Below, piece after piece: positions 11,741 to 23,369 of a stretch of DNA of 64,000 nucleotides. This stretch comes from Rhyzopertha dominica (taxonomy: Eukaryota; Arthropoda; Insecta; Coleoptera; Bostrichidae): the NCBI GenBank assembly GCA_025024175.1, contig QCXZ01000001.1, positions 26,654,942 to 26,718,941 on the forward strand, written 5' to 3'. Position 1 is the first letter of the stretch. Every line of letters begins with the position of its first letter. The position numbers and the translations under genes were made by a program. Below the pieces are notes generated by a model. It did not search any database. It worked only from the letters and a program-made list of their open reading frames with translations, and was not told the DNA's origin.

Positions 11741-14700
11741 CTATAATGCGTGTTGCGTTACTTGAAAATACTGTTATTGGTTACTATACACTCAACCGAC
11801 CAAACTACTTTAGTGGGAATTGTAGTACTTGATATTGTTTTTCTTTACTGGAATATTTCTGTTGAGACAGCATAGGTTTTTTGAATACACCGTATTCTTT
11901 TAGGTTAAATGCGAAACGCATTCAGAAACTAGTCAGGTTATTAAACAAACGGGTATTAAACAAAGACTAAAACCTTAAAATTGGTAGTCAGAAATAATCT
12001 CTTTCATATACTAGATAAAAGGGACTGTTTGCCCGCGAATTCTTAAATCTTAAATCTTTAAATACTTATCAAAAAATTGTCTTCAATCTGGCTATTGGTT
12101 GTCAGGACATTAAGTTAGCGAAAAAGCACAAACGAATTTTCAAAACCCTAGTAATACACACATACAAGCAGTGAAATCATTTTAACGTTAATAGGGCTTC
12201 GTTTAATCAAACTCTCTGAAAGTTGCGTAGATATCCATAACCAGCGACGAAATCCAACATTTGCATTTTATTTTGCTCTGCGCATTATCTGGCCGTTTGT
12301 TCCTCCGCCGTGAACACGAAGCGTCCCCTCGCATTTTGTAAATTAATTTCCAGGAGAACATTTCCATTTTGCAGATATTTACAGTACGCCCTGAAAGTGC
12401 TTCCGCATTGTTTGCCTTTCAGATTTATTAATCACCCCCCGATAATGAATAAAACTGTGCTCTTTAAATCCGACGCCGCCGCCGCAACACCCTCTCTAGA
12501 AGGAAGTGATTAAAGAGATGTAGGTCCTTATATTTTGTTATCATTACAAGGCAACTGTCGCGTGATGAGAGTTTGAATGTTTTGCTTATCTTGCACTTCT
12601 TGTGATGCTTTTGTGCTACTGGTTATTTGCATAACTCTGCCAAGTTTATTAATTACCCACTTTTTAAGATAGACCTGTAAACATTTACCGTAGAACAATG
12701 TATTCCCATTTACTCGTTTCAGCATCCAAATCCGATCATTTTTAAACTGCTCCTCACGCTCTGCGATTTTCCGAATGACATAACACATTATGGAAGCGGA
12801 ATAACAAATTGTTTATATGCATGCGTGTTCTGAATTTTTATTGGGAGAGGTGATGGAAGAGCACGCATCGTAGCATTAGGAACAGTTCAAGATATTTGAT
12901 ACCCAGCATTATAGCTAAACGTATCGATAATGAAATAGACGGCAGTGAAATGTAGTTTTGTCAGAATGTATTTGTCAAACATTTTACCAAGTATGGAATA
13001 AAAGGAGTTATCGCAAGTATTGGATATTTTTGCACACACCTTGGCATTTTCATAAATTTCACTTAATACCTACTTCAGATCAGTTTTGCTACCTTATTCT
13101 CCTTGATATCAAAAGATTGACTGATTTCTCGATAAAGTTTTGTACTTCTAGTTACCATATAATGTTACACGTCACATCAATTGCTATAATAAAAAAACTT
13201 ACCTCACAAACATAAGCCTGGTATTCATGAAGCAGGGGCTCAACAGGGATCTCTAACGCACTCGCAACATCTTTTTAACTGGATACGGAAATCGTAAAGA
13301 TCGAGGAGTCACGTTCAGGCTTGATCAGCGAGAGGTTGCGACACTGCCATCCAGGTATTCCCATTGTTCAGAAAAAAGTACAATAATAATTTACGTAAGT
13401 AACAATTTGAACTTTCATTGTCTTTTAAAATACCATATTGTTAATGTAACTTGCTCGTGAATTTTGTATCTCCCCACAAAATTAATACAAAACGCTTCTG
13501 TGTTACAATAAACGGATTACGAATTTTCTTTTAAAATAGTTCAAAGCCAAACTGTTTGTATTTATTTTGCTTCGGTTGTTATTTATGGCCTTATAAACGA
13601 CTTTGGCCGATCTCAGCTTCCAGTTTTGGTTGAAATCAAAAAGTGATATATCGTCGAAAAGGGGAAAACTTCAGTCAACAACAATTTCGAAAAGTAAAAA
13701 TTCACCAAGCGACAACTGGTAAAATGGACAAAAATGGCACATAATATTAATAATTTTTTATTATTTACGCCACAAGTTTATTAATAAAAATAGTTTAACA
13801 GTAACAGAATATATTCAACGTCCTTATTGGATGTTATACCAAACACCAGTAGCACGACTTCAGTGTCAGTCAAAATAATAAACAGCTTGAAATTAGTACA
13901 TACCTACCTTCCACCAGAGATTGATAATAGTTTTTGTAATATATGGATATCAGTGAAATTGTGTTATTTAGAGATTGCTTCAACTAAAAGTTGCATACCC
14001 TAAAAACTCAAATCTTGCCCGTTTGGAAAAAATTCTGAAACAGGTCAAATTAGCCTGGTTTCAAAGTTGGTTAATCTTCTATCCCTCTAGGTCCCAGAGC
14101 CACCCCTTTAAAACAATTAATTAGCAGGAGGAGTTGAGAGATACTTTATTTTGATACTGCTTTTATTGTTTCTGCAACCACACTTTGTTTTTAAAATTGA
14201 ACGATCCTTTTTTGATAATCCCGAAACTGTTTAGGGTCTCTGAAATTCTCACAAAAGTAAATAACTTTTTTGCGGAGTAAGAAGCTGACAGCTTTTCTCG
14301 TTTTGAAGTTATTGCCAAAAAGTGTACAAATAACACATAACCGAGCAATTTGTCTAACGCATCAATTTAATTTGCACTTCCAATGACTAGTATAACCTTA
14401 TTAATGTCAGGTTCAGAATTTTATCATGTTAGTTTGGTTTGGTTAGTTTGGGAGTGAATTTTGTAGTTCAGAAGACCAGCTTCTTTTTACTGTTTATTCA
14501 ATTACACGCCAACTGAACAGGAGAATATGCATCCAATTTTGAATAGTTTGGTTTAGGTAGGCCATGCTCTGTGACAAACGAGAAAAGTGTCAAAGCTTCA
14601 ACGGTATTCATTGTACTTTGATAGTTGTTGATTGTTACTTTTCAAAATAATTATTAATCTACTAAAAAAAATGAAGCACACCTTTATTCAAATTAATATC

Positions 14701-15800
14701 AACGACATGAATAAATGAATATTCACCTAAAACTTAATTACTTCGCCACTGCCTTTGCTACAAAGACAATACATCTTTATAACCACGAGCGCAAATGTAT
14801 GATGAAAATGCCACAAATACGTCAAAAGCTTATCAATTTATTTAATTATTCCAGTCACACGTGCGTTATGATCCTGTTCATTGAAGTACCAAAGTAATGC
14901 GTTCTAATACATCAAGCGGAACTGATTTCTCTCGTATAGAACTAAACAAATGAGAACCCATCAACTTTGCAAGTCACACTTTATTTTCACAGAAGCAAGG
15001 GTTAATCATTTAACCGATCACCCTTCTCATGTTCTGATTTCGAACCCCAGAAATCCCCAATTAACGTGACCGTCATCAAGGATATAGTGACGGGAGCGCT
15101 CCGAGATTTTTGCGAGTTCCATCAATCATCACTCCGGTCGAGCACCAGGAAGTTTTAATTTACCCCGTTAAGATCAGCTGCGAGTTATAATGACTGAGGC
15201 TTATGAATGCCGTTCGCTAGACAGATATTCGTTTTCCAGCGCGGAGCGCAACGAAGGCCCTTTAAACTGCGTTTAGCTTCATGGTTTAATTTGTTGGAGG
15301 GGAATTAAGAGAGATTTTGAGCAATTCTGGCAAATAGGGCTAAATTGTTTTCCTCTAAATCCAGCATTTGCTTGCTTTTGTTTTGTGGGAACAATAGTTA
15401 TTGGCACCATTGCATTCAGTTGTACTTTTCCTCCAATTTCCGCTAAACTGCCTTTTTTATGTTTTAGCAATGTTTCACTGTTTTAACATTCTTTCTTGCC
15501 TACTAACGCAGGCTCACATGAGAATGATTCGTTTTCTACATCAGCTCCACTTCATTGCATTGCACTAGCAAGTTTTGTGGTTTTAAAATCACATTTCCGG
15601 TTATACTTTCAATACACTCATTTTTAATATTTGTACATACTAAACAGTATATCCCTTTTATACATGTTTTGACAGGCTGTGTGTAGGTAAATTATCTTTA
15701 TAATACACAAAGTTGCATCAAAGAATCGCTTAAAAATTAAATTTGTAACCAAAGAAAATTAGAGCCTATAGAATGTAAACCGGAGACTTAAGCTTTCGAA
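11741..15800. other. about 4 kb with no recognisable gene
   Basis: Mostly AT-rich. Two blocks stand out as less AT-rich and free of obvious transposon motifs: about 12240-12510 (with a run of GCC triplets near 12470) and about 15040-15270. They may be conserved non-coding elements, but this cannot be shown from one sequence. The segment around 14010-14340 resembles insect dispersed repeats in style. Confidence 0.4.
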
Positions 15801-15809
15801 TTTCTTATC

Positions 15810-15985
15810 TTTATATATAGGTATAATTCTACTGTACGTGTGTATGTCACTGAACTCCTAAACGGCTGAACCGATTTGAATGAATTGTTTCGTATGCATT
15901 TAGGTGGCGCCCTGGATGGCTTAGATTCACAAAACAGCCCGGCAGATGGCGCTACAATCGGTATCTAGGTTATTTATATAAACGG
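15810..15985 (+). repeat. dispersed repeat fragment, possibly Helitron-related
   Basis: The phrase 'gaactcctaaacggctgaac' followed by 'cgatttgaatgaa', preceded by a 'tatataggtataattctact' stretch, is a pattern I recognise from many insect genomes, where such 5' modules are often part of Helitron-like or other high-copy elements. It is followed by 'cagatggcgctacaatcgg'. No helicase or Rep coding sequence is visible. The family assignment is a weak inference; the repeat nature is more secure. Confidence 0.4.
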
Positions 15986-16269
15986 CCGATGCCGTGGTCG
16001 CAAGTCTGCTTTTTTAATTTTCCAATGGGCACAGGGGTGTTAACAATCGATCCATATTTTGTTGGTACCTGTGCCGTTGAAACTTGCCCAGAAGCCAACA
16101 ACATTTTTTTTACTTTTACATATTTTTTCCGCGTCTACTCCCCATTGGGATCGTTTAAATCGTTTAAACAAAATCACTTTGTCCAACTTGTTGGTCATAA
16201 CGCGAGGAATCTAGTCGGGAATTAAATGAGAACTGGATAAAAATTTTAGATTTTATATTATCGATGATG

Positions 16270-16699
16270 ATTCTGAAAAAGCTGAAAAAGCTATCACAAG
16301 ATCTAAAGCAGCTGGCATGTTAAAAAATTTCGCCTAGAAACAGTGTTTCTAACTGTGTTGTCGAATACAATTTTGGAGGTATTTAATTGTACCAGTAAAC
16401 TTCTTCAAGATCCAGCATTACATTTTTCTATTATGACTCAGTCACTTGATTTTTTGACAGCATTTTATTAAAATAATTGTATCAAATACACCAAGTCTAA
16501 ACAACTAGCTCAAAGAAAGATTATGTTCGTTACTTAAAGACTGAAAAATTATTTATCATCGACAATAAAACAGGATCGATTAAAACATTTAACCATTTTA
16601 TCACTAAACTCTCAGATAGTTGAGCCTTTGGATTATGAAGATGTGATCAATATTTTTTACCATAAAATTGCCGTAGAAGACCCTTGTAATAAAATATTA
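16270..16699 (+). pseudogene. hAT transposase (TTF/ZMYM1-like) C-terminal remnant, interrupted by copia element
   Basis: Three consecutive frame segments read as the C-terminal half of a hAT transposase of the TTF-type zinc-finger/ZMYM1-like group. They are 'EKAEKAITRSKAAGMLKNF' (16275-16333), then 'LETVFLTVLSNTILEVF' followed by 'CTSKLLQDPALHF' (16334-16471), then, after a frameshift, 'LKNYLSSTIKQDRLKHLTI' and 'VEPLDYEDVINIFY' (about 16530-16665). The last piece is the hAT dimerisation region, which ends such proteins. In-frame stops and shifts make it a pseudogene. The copia element at 16700 begins immediately after this region, so the hAT copy was already resident when copia inserted. Confidence 0.7.
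16695..16699. repeat. left target-site duplication of copia element
   Basis: TATTA directly before the 5' LTR matches CATTA (20167-20171) after the 3' LTR at 4 of 5 positions, as expected for a decayed 5-bp target duplication. Confidence 0.6.
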
Positions 16700-16857
16700 T
16701 GTAGACAACGATGCATNAATGTGGCGACCCAACCCCATCCGGATCAAGGGTGCCCTTTTTGCATGTTGTTACGTAGCAGTTGTTTATATTTATCTCACGA
16801 GTTAAATAGATATTTACTTTTCTTCTTCGTCCTTTTATTCAACGCGCTCTGCTAACA
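16700..16857 (+). repeat. 5' LTR of copia element
   Basis: Begins TGTAGACAACGATGCAT and ends CTGCTAACA. It aligns along its length with the 3' LTR (19960-20166) but lacks about 50 bp present there and has many substitutions, so the insertion is old. Confidence 0.8.
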
Positions 16858-16872
16858 GGTTATGGGCCCAGG
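16858..16872 (+). promoter_or_regulatory. primer-binding site matching internal tRNA-iMet
   Basis: GGTTATGGGCCCAGG directly abuts the 5' LTR. It is complementary to the anticodon region of initiator tRNA-Met (CTGGGCCCATAACC) rather than to a tRNA 3' end. This is the known priming mode of Drosophila copia and related elements, which use a 5' half of tRNA-iMet. Confidence 0.8.
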
Positions 16873-16984
16873 AACGCGGAATACAGGCGCGAGAGTAAAT
16901 ATAGTTATTAACAACCGTTAAGTTGTTACGCGATCGGCGCCATGTGTTGAGTGTTTCGATTGGAGCAAGATGAACACTACCGGA

Positions 16985-17640
16985 GTTCGAGGTTCGAGGT
17001 GCTAACGAAGGAAAACTATGACACTTGGAAAATTCAGATGTAATTCTTATCCAGAATGACGTGTGAGGATACGTAAACGGCTCCATCCCGAAACCAGTTG
17101 TTGGTGCAACTGCGGAGACCATTTTGGCATGGGAAGCTGCGGATCTGAAGCCCCAATCGGATATCGTTCTCGCCGTAAGCACGGCGGAAGTAAAATAAAN
17201 CAAGAGCTGNAAAACGGCTCAGGAAATTTGGGTGAAACTCGAACAAATCTATCAGTCGAAGGGGCCCACACGAAAGGCCGCCTTACTGAACCACCTGATG
17301 GGTTTGAAAATGCAAAATGGCGATGACCCGCGCGACCGTAGCCGTCATTTTTTCGACACGGTGGACAAGTTGGCAGAGCTAGAGGTGTAAATCAACCAGG
17401 ATTTGTTAGCCGGCATGCTTCTGCGCAGCCTGCCGGAAACTTTTGAAAGAGACTCTTTGCATCGAAATCGCCGAAAAATACGACGCGCGGAAAGAAGAGC
17501 TGAGCAGTGGCAGTACACAAAAAGCGATGGTCGCGGGGAAGCTGCGAACACAAAACGGTAGTACCACGAAAAGCGATTCGAAGATGAGATGTTATAAGTG
17601 CGGCGCCATTGGGCACACAGAAAAATATTGCAGAAAAAAG
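16985..17640 (+). pseudogene. copia gag remnant with zinc knuckle
   Basis: The start resembles copia gag ('EVLTKENYDTWKIQM', 16994-17039, then a stop). Frames shift repeatedly through 17060-17560. A clean CCHC zinc knuckle lies at 17590-17631 with the sequence CYKCGAIGHTEKYC, spacing CX2CX4HX4C, which binds RNA in packaged gag. A protease active-site motif could not be placed with confidence downstream. The gag is nonfunctional because of multiple stops. Confidence 0.75.
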
Positions 17641-17759
17641 CAGAAGGACTCCGCCGGCAGTGACAATGCGCGCCAGATGTCTTGTTGTTTCGATAGTTCG
17701 ACGCCTATTGAGGGCGTCGGACGGTCACGACACTGGTTGACGTGGACAGCGAGAGGAAG

Positions 17760-18560
17760 TCTATGAAGCTGTCTGACACCCTGTACGTGCCGGGTTTACG
17801 GACGAATCTGATATCAGTCAGTAAAATAGCCGTCAAGGGTAAACGTTCTAACCATTGTTTTTCCTGATATGAAAGCTGAGATCATTGATCGTGACAGTAC
17901 TTAGAGCCAAACGAAAGAATAGTCCGTATTATATTGGGGGATCCTCAGATCATGAATGTAGAACAGTTACTCAGGCAACAACGAGGGTGCTCAAGAAAGA
18001 TTCTCTCGAAGATTGGCACTAAAGGATGGGTCACCTGAACCTCCAGTCCTTGCGCCGTGCTATCAAGCCTGGGACGATCAAAGGAATAAATGTGCAAGAA
18101 ATCGACGAGGACTTTGAGTGCAGCGTTTGCCTCCAGGGGAAGATGTGCCGGACGCCATTTCCTAAAAGGTCAGAGAGAACGACCAAGCTAGGCGAGCTAA
18201 TACACCCAGAGATATGCGGTCCGATGCGTGTTTCCTCGCATTGGAAAAAGCGATAATTTGTCACCTTCATTGACGACTCCTCCGGTTGGTGTGAAGTTAG
18301 ATTCGTGAGTCAGAAAAGTGAAGCTTTGCGTGAATTTCAGGACATCGTGGCCTTCATGACTGCTCAGCAGGGCAATCGAATTAAATACCTGCAGTCCGAC
18401 AATGGAAGAGAGTATTTAAGTGGCGATTTTGACAATTTGCTTAGGAAGAACGGCATATCATGACGCATGACTGCACTATACCACCCAGAGCAGAAAGGGG
18501 TTGCAGAAATGAAAAAGACGACGTTAATGGACATTGCAAGGTGTCATCAGATCTAATCTG
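17760..18560 (+). pseudogene. copia integrase remnant
   Basis: A GAG-pre-integrase block, 'LYVPGLRTNLISVSK', lies at about 17776-17820. It is followed by an H2C2 zinc-binding region ('RMGHLNLQSL' then 'CSVCLQGK', 18020-18145) and the catalytic core. The first catalytic Asp of 'LIHxDVCGP' is Glu here ('LIHPEICGPM', about 18198-18227). The second Asp survives in 'LQSDNGREYLS' (about 18390-18422). The Glu block reads 'QKGVAEMKKTT' (about 18490), with the usual Arg after E replaced by Met. Stops at 18254 and about 18463 break the frame. Catalysis would be lost through both the D-to-E change and the stops. Confidence 0.8.
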
Positions 18561-18699
18561 GGTTACCAGGTATCTTTTAGGCGAAGACCATTAACGCAGC
18601 AAATTTTATTCGCAACATGTCATCCGCAAAAAAACTCAATTTAAGTTATGGTTTGGGAAACCTCCAGATACCAGTGATTTGAAGCGCTTCGGGGCTATG

Positions 18700-19960
18700 G
18701 TGTTTGTATTGGAGAGATCTCCAAACCAAGATCAAAAAAGGATATCTTCGTGGGGTATGGTTCGGAGGCGAAGGCATACAGAATTTGGTTGCCGGAAGAA
18801 CAGAAGGTGGTCATATCCAGAGACGTGAGTTTTCTTGATGAAGTTCCCATTTATTCTGTGGATATCTACGAAGATCTTTTTCCGAAAAGGCCTGAGGTCA
18901 AGATCGATCTGCTAAATCTGTAGTGGAAACATCATGCGGGAGAATCACGACGATCGACGATCCAGATTTCCTGGAGTTTCCTCCAGAAGCAGAATAGGAA
19001 GTGGTTGGTGATTGGAAAGAACACATGCACCAGGTCAAGACAGATAGACGGGGTCCAGGTAGACCTAGGATCCGAAGATCTGGACGACCCGAGAGACCTG
19101 CGAAAATATACCATACGGTAAGCAAAGATGATAACAGCGAGGCTAATTTTTCTTTTCTAAGCGTGGTTCCCGTCACCCGAGCGTTGGCCAGTCAAGAGTC
19201 GGAGGAATGGATAGAAGCCATGGCTGACGAGGTGTGATCCATACTCATGATGGGCACCTGGGCCCTGGTGGACAGACCCGCCACGTCGGAAGTGATTGAC
19301 AGCTGATTCGTACTACGGAACAAATATGGCAGCAATGGGATTCTGGAAAAACGGATAGCGAGGGTTGCTGCAAAGGGTTATTCCCAACAATTCGGGAGAG
19401 ATTTCCACGAAACGTTTGCCCGGTAGCGCCTCTGGACTCCATACGAGCAGCGATTGCTTTCGTAGTTGGAAGAGATATGTGCATCCAACAGTACGATGTG
19501 GCGACTGCATATCTCAATGGCGATTTGGAAGAAGAAATATTTATGGAAGCTCCAGACTGGATGGAAGACGTGTTGAGACACATAGTAACTCAAAGGGGAA
19601 GAACTGATCCATCAACAGACGATCCTAAAGGCATGTTGGAGCAACTGCCATAGGCGACAAGGTTTTTCGACTGAACAAGGCCTTATATGGTTTGAGGCCA
19701 GCAGGCCGAGCCTGGCACACTCGCCTTGAATTAAGAACATTAGGTGCAGTCCCAACGAAATGAGACCCTGTGTTTACTTACGGGAGAAAAAGGACGTTTT
19801 TCAACGATTTGGAATGCAAGACCTGGTGTCCACTCCGCTGGAGACAGGGATAAAGCTAATCAAGGGCGACCCATAGCGCGATGCAAATGGAGAGAAACCA
19901 CCCTACAGAGCTTTAGTGAAGATTGCGACAGAGGATCTAGGGGTTGTTTAGAGGGAAAGT
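18700..19960 (+). pseudogene. copia integrase C-terminus and reverse transcriptase remnant
   Basis: After the integrase core come 'DIFVGYGSEAKAYRIW' (about 18740-18790) and a low-conservation linker. RT begins at about 19200 with 'ESEEWIEAMADEV', 'GTWALVDRP' and 'ARVAAKGYSQQFG', then 'AIAFVVGRDMCIQQYDV' and 'YLNGDLEEEIFMEAP' (about 19450-19555), each in a different frame, and 'LNKALYGLRPAGRAWHTRL' (about 19670-19727). After 'DPCVY' the reading jumps to 'RFGMQDLVSTPLETG' near 19807. The YVDD catalytic box between these blocks is therefore deleted, and sequence after 'YRALV' (about 19910) lacks RNase H. Confidence 0.8.
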
Positions 19961-20166
19961 GTTGGCAACAATGCATGAATGTGGCGATCCAATCCCATTC
20001 TGGATCGAGGACGCCCTTTGTGCGTTGTTATGTCACAGTTGTTTATGTTTATGTCATGAGTCAGTTGTTATTAAAGCCATACTGCTAGTAACACGAATGT
20101 GTATTTTTCTTCAATAGATATTTACTTTTCTCGAACGTTATTTTATTCAACGAGCTTCTGCTAACA
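19960..20166 (+). repeat. 3' LTR of copia element
   Basis: 207 bp, TGTTGGCAACAATGCAT to CTTCTGCTAACA, aligned with the 5' LTR. It retains an insertion of about 50 bp (including 'taaagccatactgctagtaa') that the 5' LTR lacks. A degenerate purine-rich stretch (gaggatctaggggttg ... gagggaaag) lies just upstream at about 19931-19959. Confidence 0.8.
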
Positions 20167-20171
20167 CATTA
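20167..20171. repeat. right target-site duplication of copia element
   Basis: CATTA after the 3' LTR; see the left copy at 16695-16699. Confidence 0.6.
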
Positions 20172-22655
20172 AGCACACTTAACGACTTGTAAAAACATTA
20201 ATCTTTATTAATTATCCAATAAACTTAAGAACAATAAAGCTTGTGGCTCATTATTTATTTATCTTTTGCTACCTCCTCTAAATTTACTTCTTTTTTTTTA
20301 ACTAACACTAGTAGTCTAGTGTACAATATTCGATCACGGCATACTTTTTTCCTGGGCTATATAATGTACTGAAGAATTCAAATTTACCTTTTATTGTTTT
20401 AGACTTGATGAATAATTACGTTGAATGTTCATATATCAACAAAGACTAGCAAATTCAACTTAATAAAATTTTGTAATTATACGAGTTTCGTTTGTAATAC
20501 ATGCACCACAAACGACCGCTAATTGTATAATCAAAATAACAAAAACTTGCACACTGTATTACCTCAAGCAAATTAATACTTTCACCAGTAATTATACCGT
20601 CCGCCTGCCCTTTTGAAATGTCAGTATTCGTATCGGGTTTGTTCAGTCAGACCATTAGTCAATTCTTTGAAGGGGTCATTGCTTGCGGCTGATGTTTATT
20701 TACGTCGTTTAAATAAGCACTCTCCTCGCCTTTTTTCCGCAAAAAGCATCCAACACTCATCTTTAAACCATTCATGACTAATGGCAATCGTTAGCGGGCT
20801 CGAAGGAAAAGAATTTCCTGAGAAAGAATTGGATGATGGGCAACGATACGAAAAATCGCAAATAAATAAGATTCACGGTGAACGTTCCTTTGTTGTAACG
20901 ATGGCATCCTACAAATATGTACCTATATCAGGATAATCAATACTTTTGTTATAACTTTTCAAACATAAAACCTCTTAAGGCTTTAAAGTTGTAGGAATAT
21001 AAACAAGAAAATTTAGGCAATAGATCAATCGATGTAAAAGATCGAGCAAAGTTCATACTAGTATTTGTCGAAATATGTATGACTGGTTTGCAAATGAGCG
21101 ACTTTAATACACTACTTCCAGACTTCCAGCCGTCATACAGAAATACTGAAATAGAAATAATTTTTACTGTTTAAGTTAATTTATTGAAAATATTAATTTA
21201 TTCGTATCCACCCAGAGCATTAGATAAAGAAAAGTAGACTGTGGAAGCTAACAACATATTGGTTATCAAAACAGCAATCTCTATTCTCGCATGGATAAAT
21301 GTCAGATTTTGTGGTTCTTCTTTAGCAATGCACAATGGAGATTGTGGAGATAACACGCTCTTTCAATGATTATCATATTATGGTATATTACAATAGACAA
21401 CAGTTATCTTCTTGCATGCATGGGCAACTTTTAATAATTTCAGATTACAGACTACTATGGATCTATTTTGACGAACAATCTTTGATATTTTACTTTTTCT
21501 TAATTTTTACAAGTTCGAAAAAACAATTTTCGTAGATTACAGTTTAAGCCAGCAGGAATTTTGCTGCATTTCGTGTTGTATGAAGATCACTGTTTCATAG
21601 TGTTTGTGTAAGACCTTAGAATAGCGAAGCAGGTATAAAAAATTTGTCACCAGAAATACAAATGCGATTTTATTGTAGTTAATTTCTTAGTTTTGGTATA
21701 TAATGAGGTACAAATTAAAATCAACAGGACTCTCGGAAATATAATGTCTCGAAGCAGCAGGCATCTAGAACCTTAAGGTTTAAGGATAGTGACCTTTCTC
21801 GTATCGCAACAAACATATAAATATCTTTGAGGATGAAATGAAAGAAAAACTTCTGGAAGCAGCACTTTTAACGTTCGTAAGAAGAATGAATGAAACAAAG
21901 TGAAAAGGTTTTATCATATTATTTATATAATATTTTATAATTTATGATATTATTTATATTTATTTATAAGATACGGAAAACTGAATACTTTTTCTACAAT
22001 TTTGTAAATTTAATACACACAGGGTCAGTTAAAAGTATAAAATAACGGGTTGATTTCCATGAATATAAACGTTATAGGAAAATGTCCTTAACAAACTTTT
22101 TTTTTCTATTTGTAATGTATGCAGTCTAATTATTTTTCAGTAACTGCCAGTGCCATCTGTGAAGGCAAATTTGAATAAATACTATCACGCAAAAAAGGGC
22201 CTTCACAGATGACAAAAGGCAGACGAATGCAAGTGTTCCATTGTGTATGTATAGAGCTTGGTGGTGTTAAAAATAAATTGTTAATTTCGCGGGTTCTTGG
22301 CTTGTTATTCTTAACAAACACCTCAAAGAACATTACACTATTTATTACCTTTGTTTTTGTATGTAAATGCATTTCCATGGCAGAGTATTTTTTCGTATTT
22401 TTAAATGGCAACTAAGAGATTTTCTTGCTGATTTGTATTGCATTTTTTATCCTTCAAACAGCCTGCTGCTTATTTGTATGGTTTGCTAACAAAATTTTAT
22501 AGCAAAATCGTGCCTTTAAATGTTTATCAAAGAAGGTTCAGCAGGTGTCAATAGCGAAGTAAGTGCCAGTTTGCAGTACCGCTTAAAAATTAATTTAAAA
22601 TAACAGCGGTTTCATTCAAATTTGCAAACACGATGAAACTGTGAAACTGAACGTA
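20172..22655. other. about 2.5 kb with no recognisable gene
   Basis: AT-rich DNA. Near 21905-21970 is a run almost entirely of A and T with repeated TATTTATA units. Short frames have no family signature. Confidence 0.45.
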
Positions 22656-22659
22656 TTAA

Positions 22660-23270
22660 AGTCCCAATGATGGTTGGCTATGGAGATTAGCAATATTCAC
22701 AGCAAGATGTTTGTGATTTATTTAACAACGTTTATCCGGATATAAATCCTCTTATCTAAACACAGTGCACAAGTTAGTTAAAAATGTAAAAGATTTGAAC
22801 ATGTAGGTAAGTAATATACTAAGATTCAGACTTCCGAAATCGGCTGAAAATGAAGATAAAGCTTTAGATATATTAATTAGTGTTACCGATACTTATCCAC
22901 ATAAACTACGCAACTTCCTTTGTACAATAACATTAGTTAGTCGTCGGTTGTTCGAATGTTGTCAAAGAATAATACAAACCCTAAAAAAAAACACCTTCAG
23001 CAGTTTAATGAAGATAACTCCTCAGAAGAATGCACCTTTGTGCGATGATGATGAACATGACCTATAACAACCCAAAATTTGCATACATTTCATTTATGAC
23101 AAAGTCACTTCTTCCCTAAATGGATTTGTAAACAAACAAAACTGCCGCTACCGGTCTAGTGAAACTAAATGTATGGGATGGTGTAATTGGGCAAAGCATT
23201 ATAGGTCTATACTTCATAAATAGAAATGTAACTGCAGATATCTACCGGAATATACTGCATGATATTAACT
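22660..23270 (+). pseudogene. IS630/Tc1-mariner-like transposase remnant (most complete copy)
   Basis: Plus-strand frames give, in order, an N-terminal helix-turn-helix ('YSQQDVCDLFNNVYPD', about 22695-22740, then 'SKHSAQVS'), and a second helix-turn-helix region ('ENEDKALDILISV', about 22850-22888, then 'RNFLCTITLVSRRLFECC', about 22910-22962). A core block 'NGFVNKQNCRYRS' (about 23120-23160) and 'KLNVWDGVIGQSIIGLYFI' (about 23166-23222) follow. These match the layout of arthropod IS630-like DDE transposases, in which the first catalytic D lies just upstream of the 'NG.VN..N.RYW' block. The region with the second D and the final D/E is absent. Frameshifts and at least three stops are present. 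Terminal inverted repeats were not located. Confidence 0.75.
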
Positions 23271-23369
23271 TACTTAGTGTCTATAATTTGTAGTACTTTT
23301 ATTACCAAATACTAAATTTAATTTAAGATTGTGTTCGGCAGACAATATTTTTACATTTTCAAGTTTTCA

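Larger units (their letters stand above)
16700..20166 (+). mobile_element. degenerate Ty1/copia LTR retrotransposon
   Basis: A complete-ended but dead copia-type element of 3467 bp, against roughly 5 kb for a full copy. The order is LTR, PBS, gag, protease/integrase, RT remnant, LTR, which is diagnostic of copia because integrase precedes RT. The interior has numerous stops and frameshifts. RT sequence ends after the 'DPCVY' block and resumes at 'RFGMQDLVSTPLETGIKL', so the segment holding the YVDD active site was deleted, and the RNase H region is nearly absent. Target duplication TATTA/CATTA flanks it. It sits inside a hAT relic. LTR divergence and frame decay show that it is old and immobile on its own. 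Confidence 0.85.

Noticed and set aside
16835..17571. Several overlapping minus-strand frames of 70-122 codons
   Set aside because: They lie opposite copia gag, contain N-derived ambiguous residues and have no family signature.
18898..19583. Minus-strand frames of 60-112 codons
   Set aside because: Antisense to the copia integrase/RT; long only because this element is less AT-rich.
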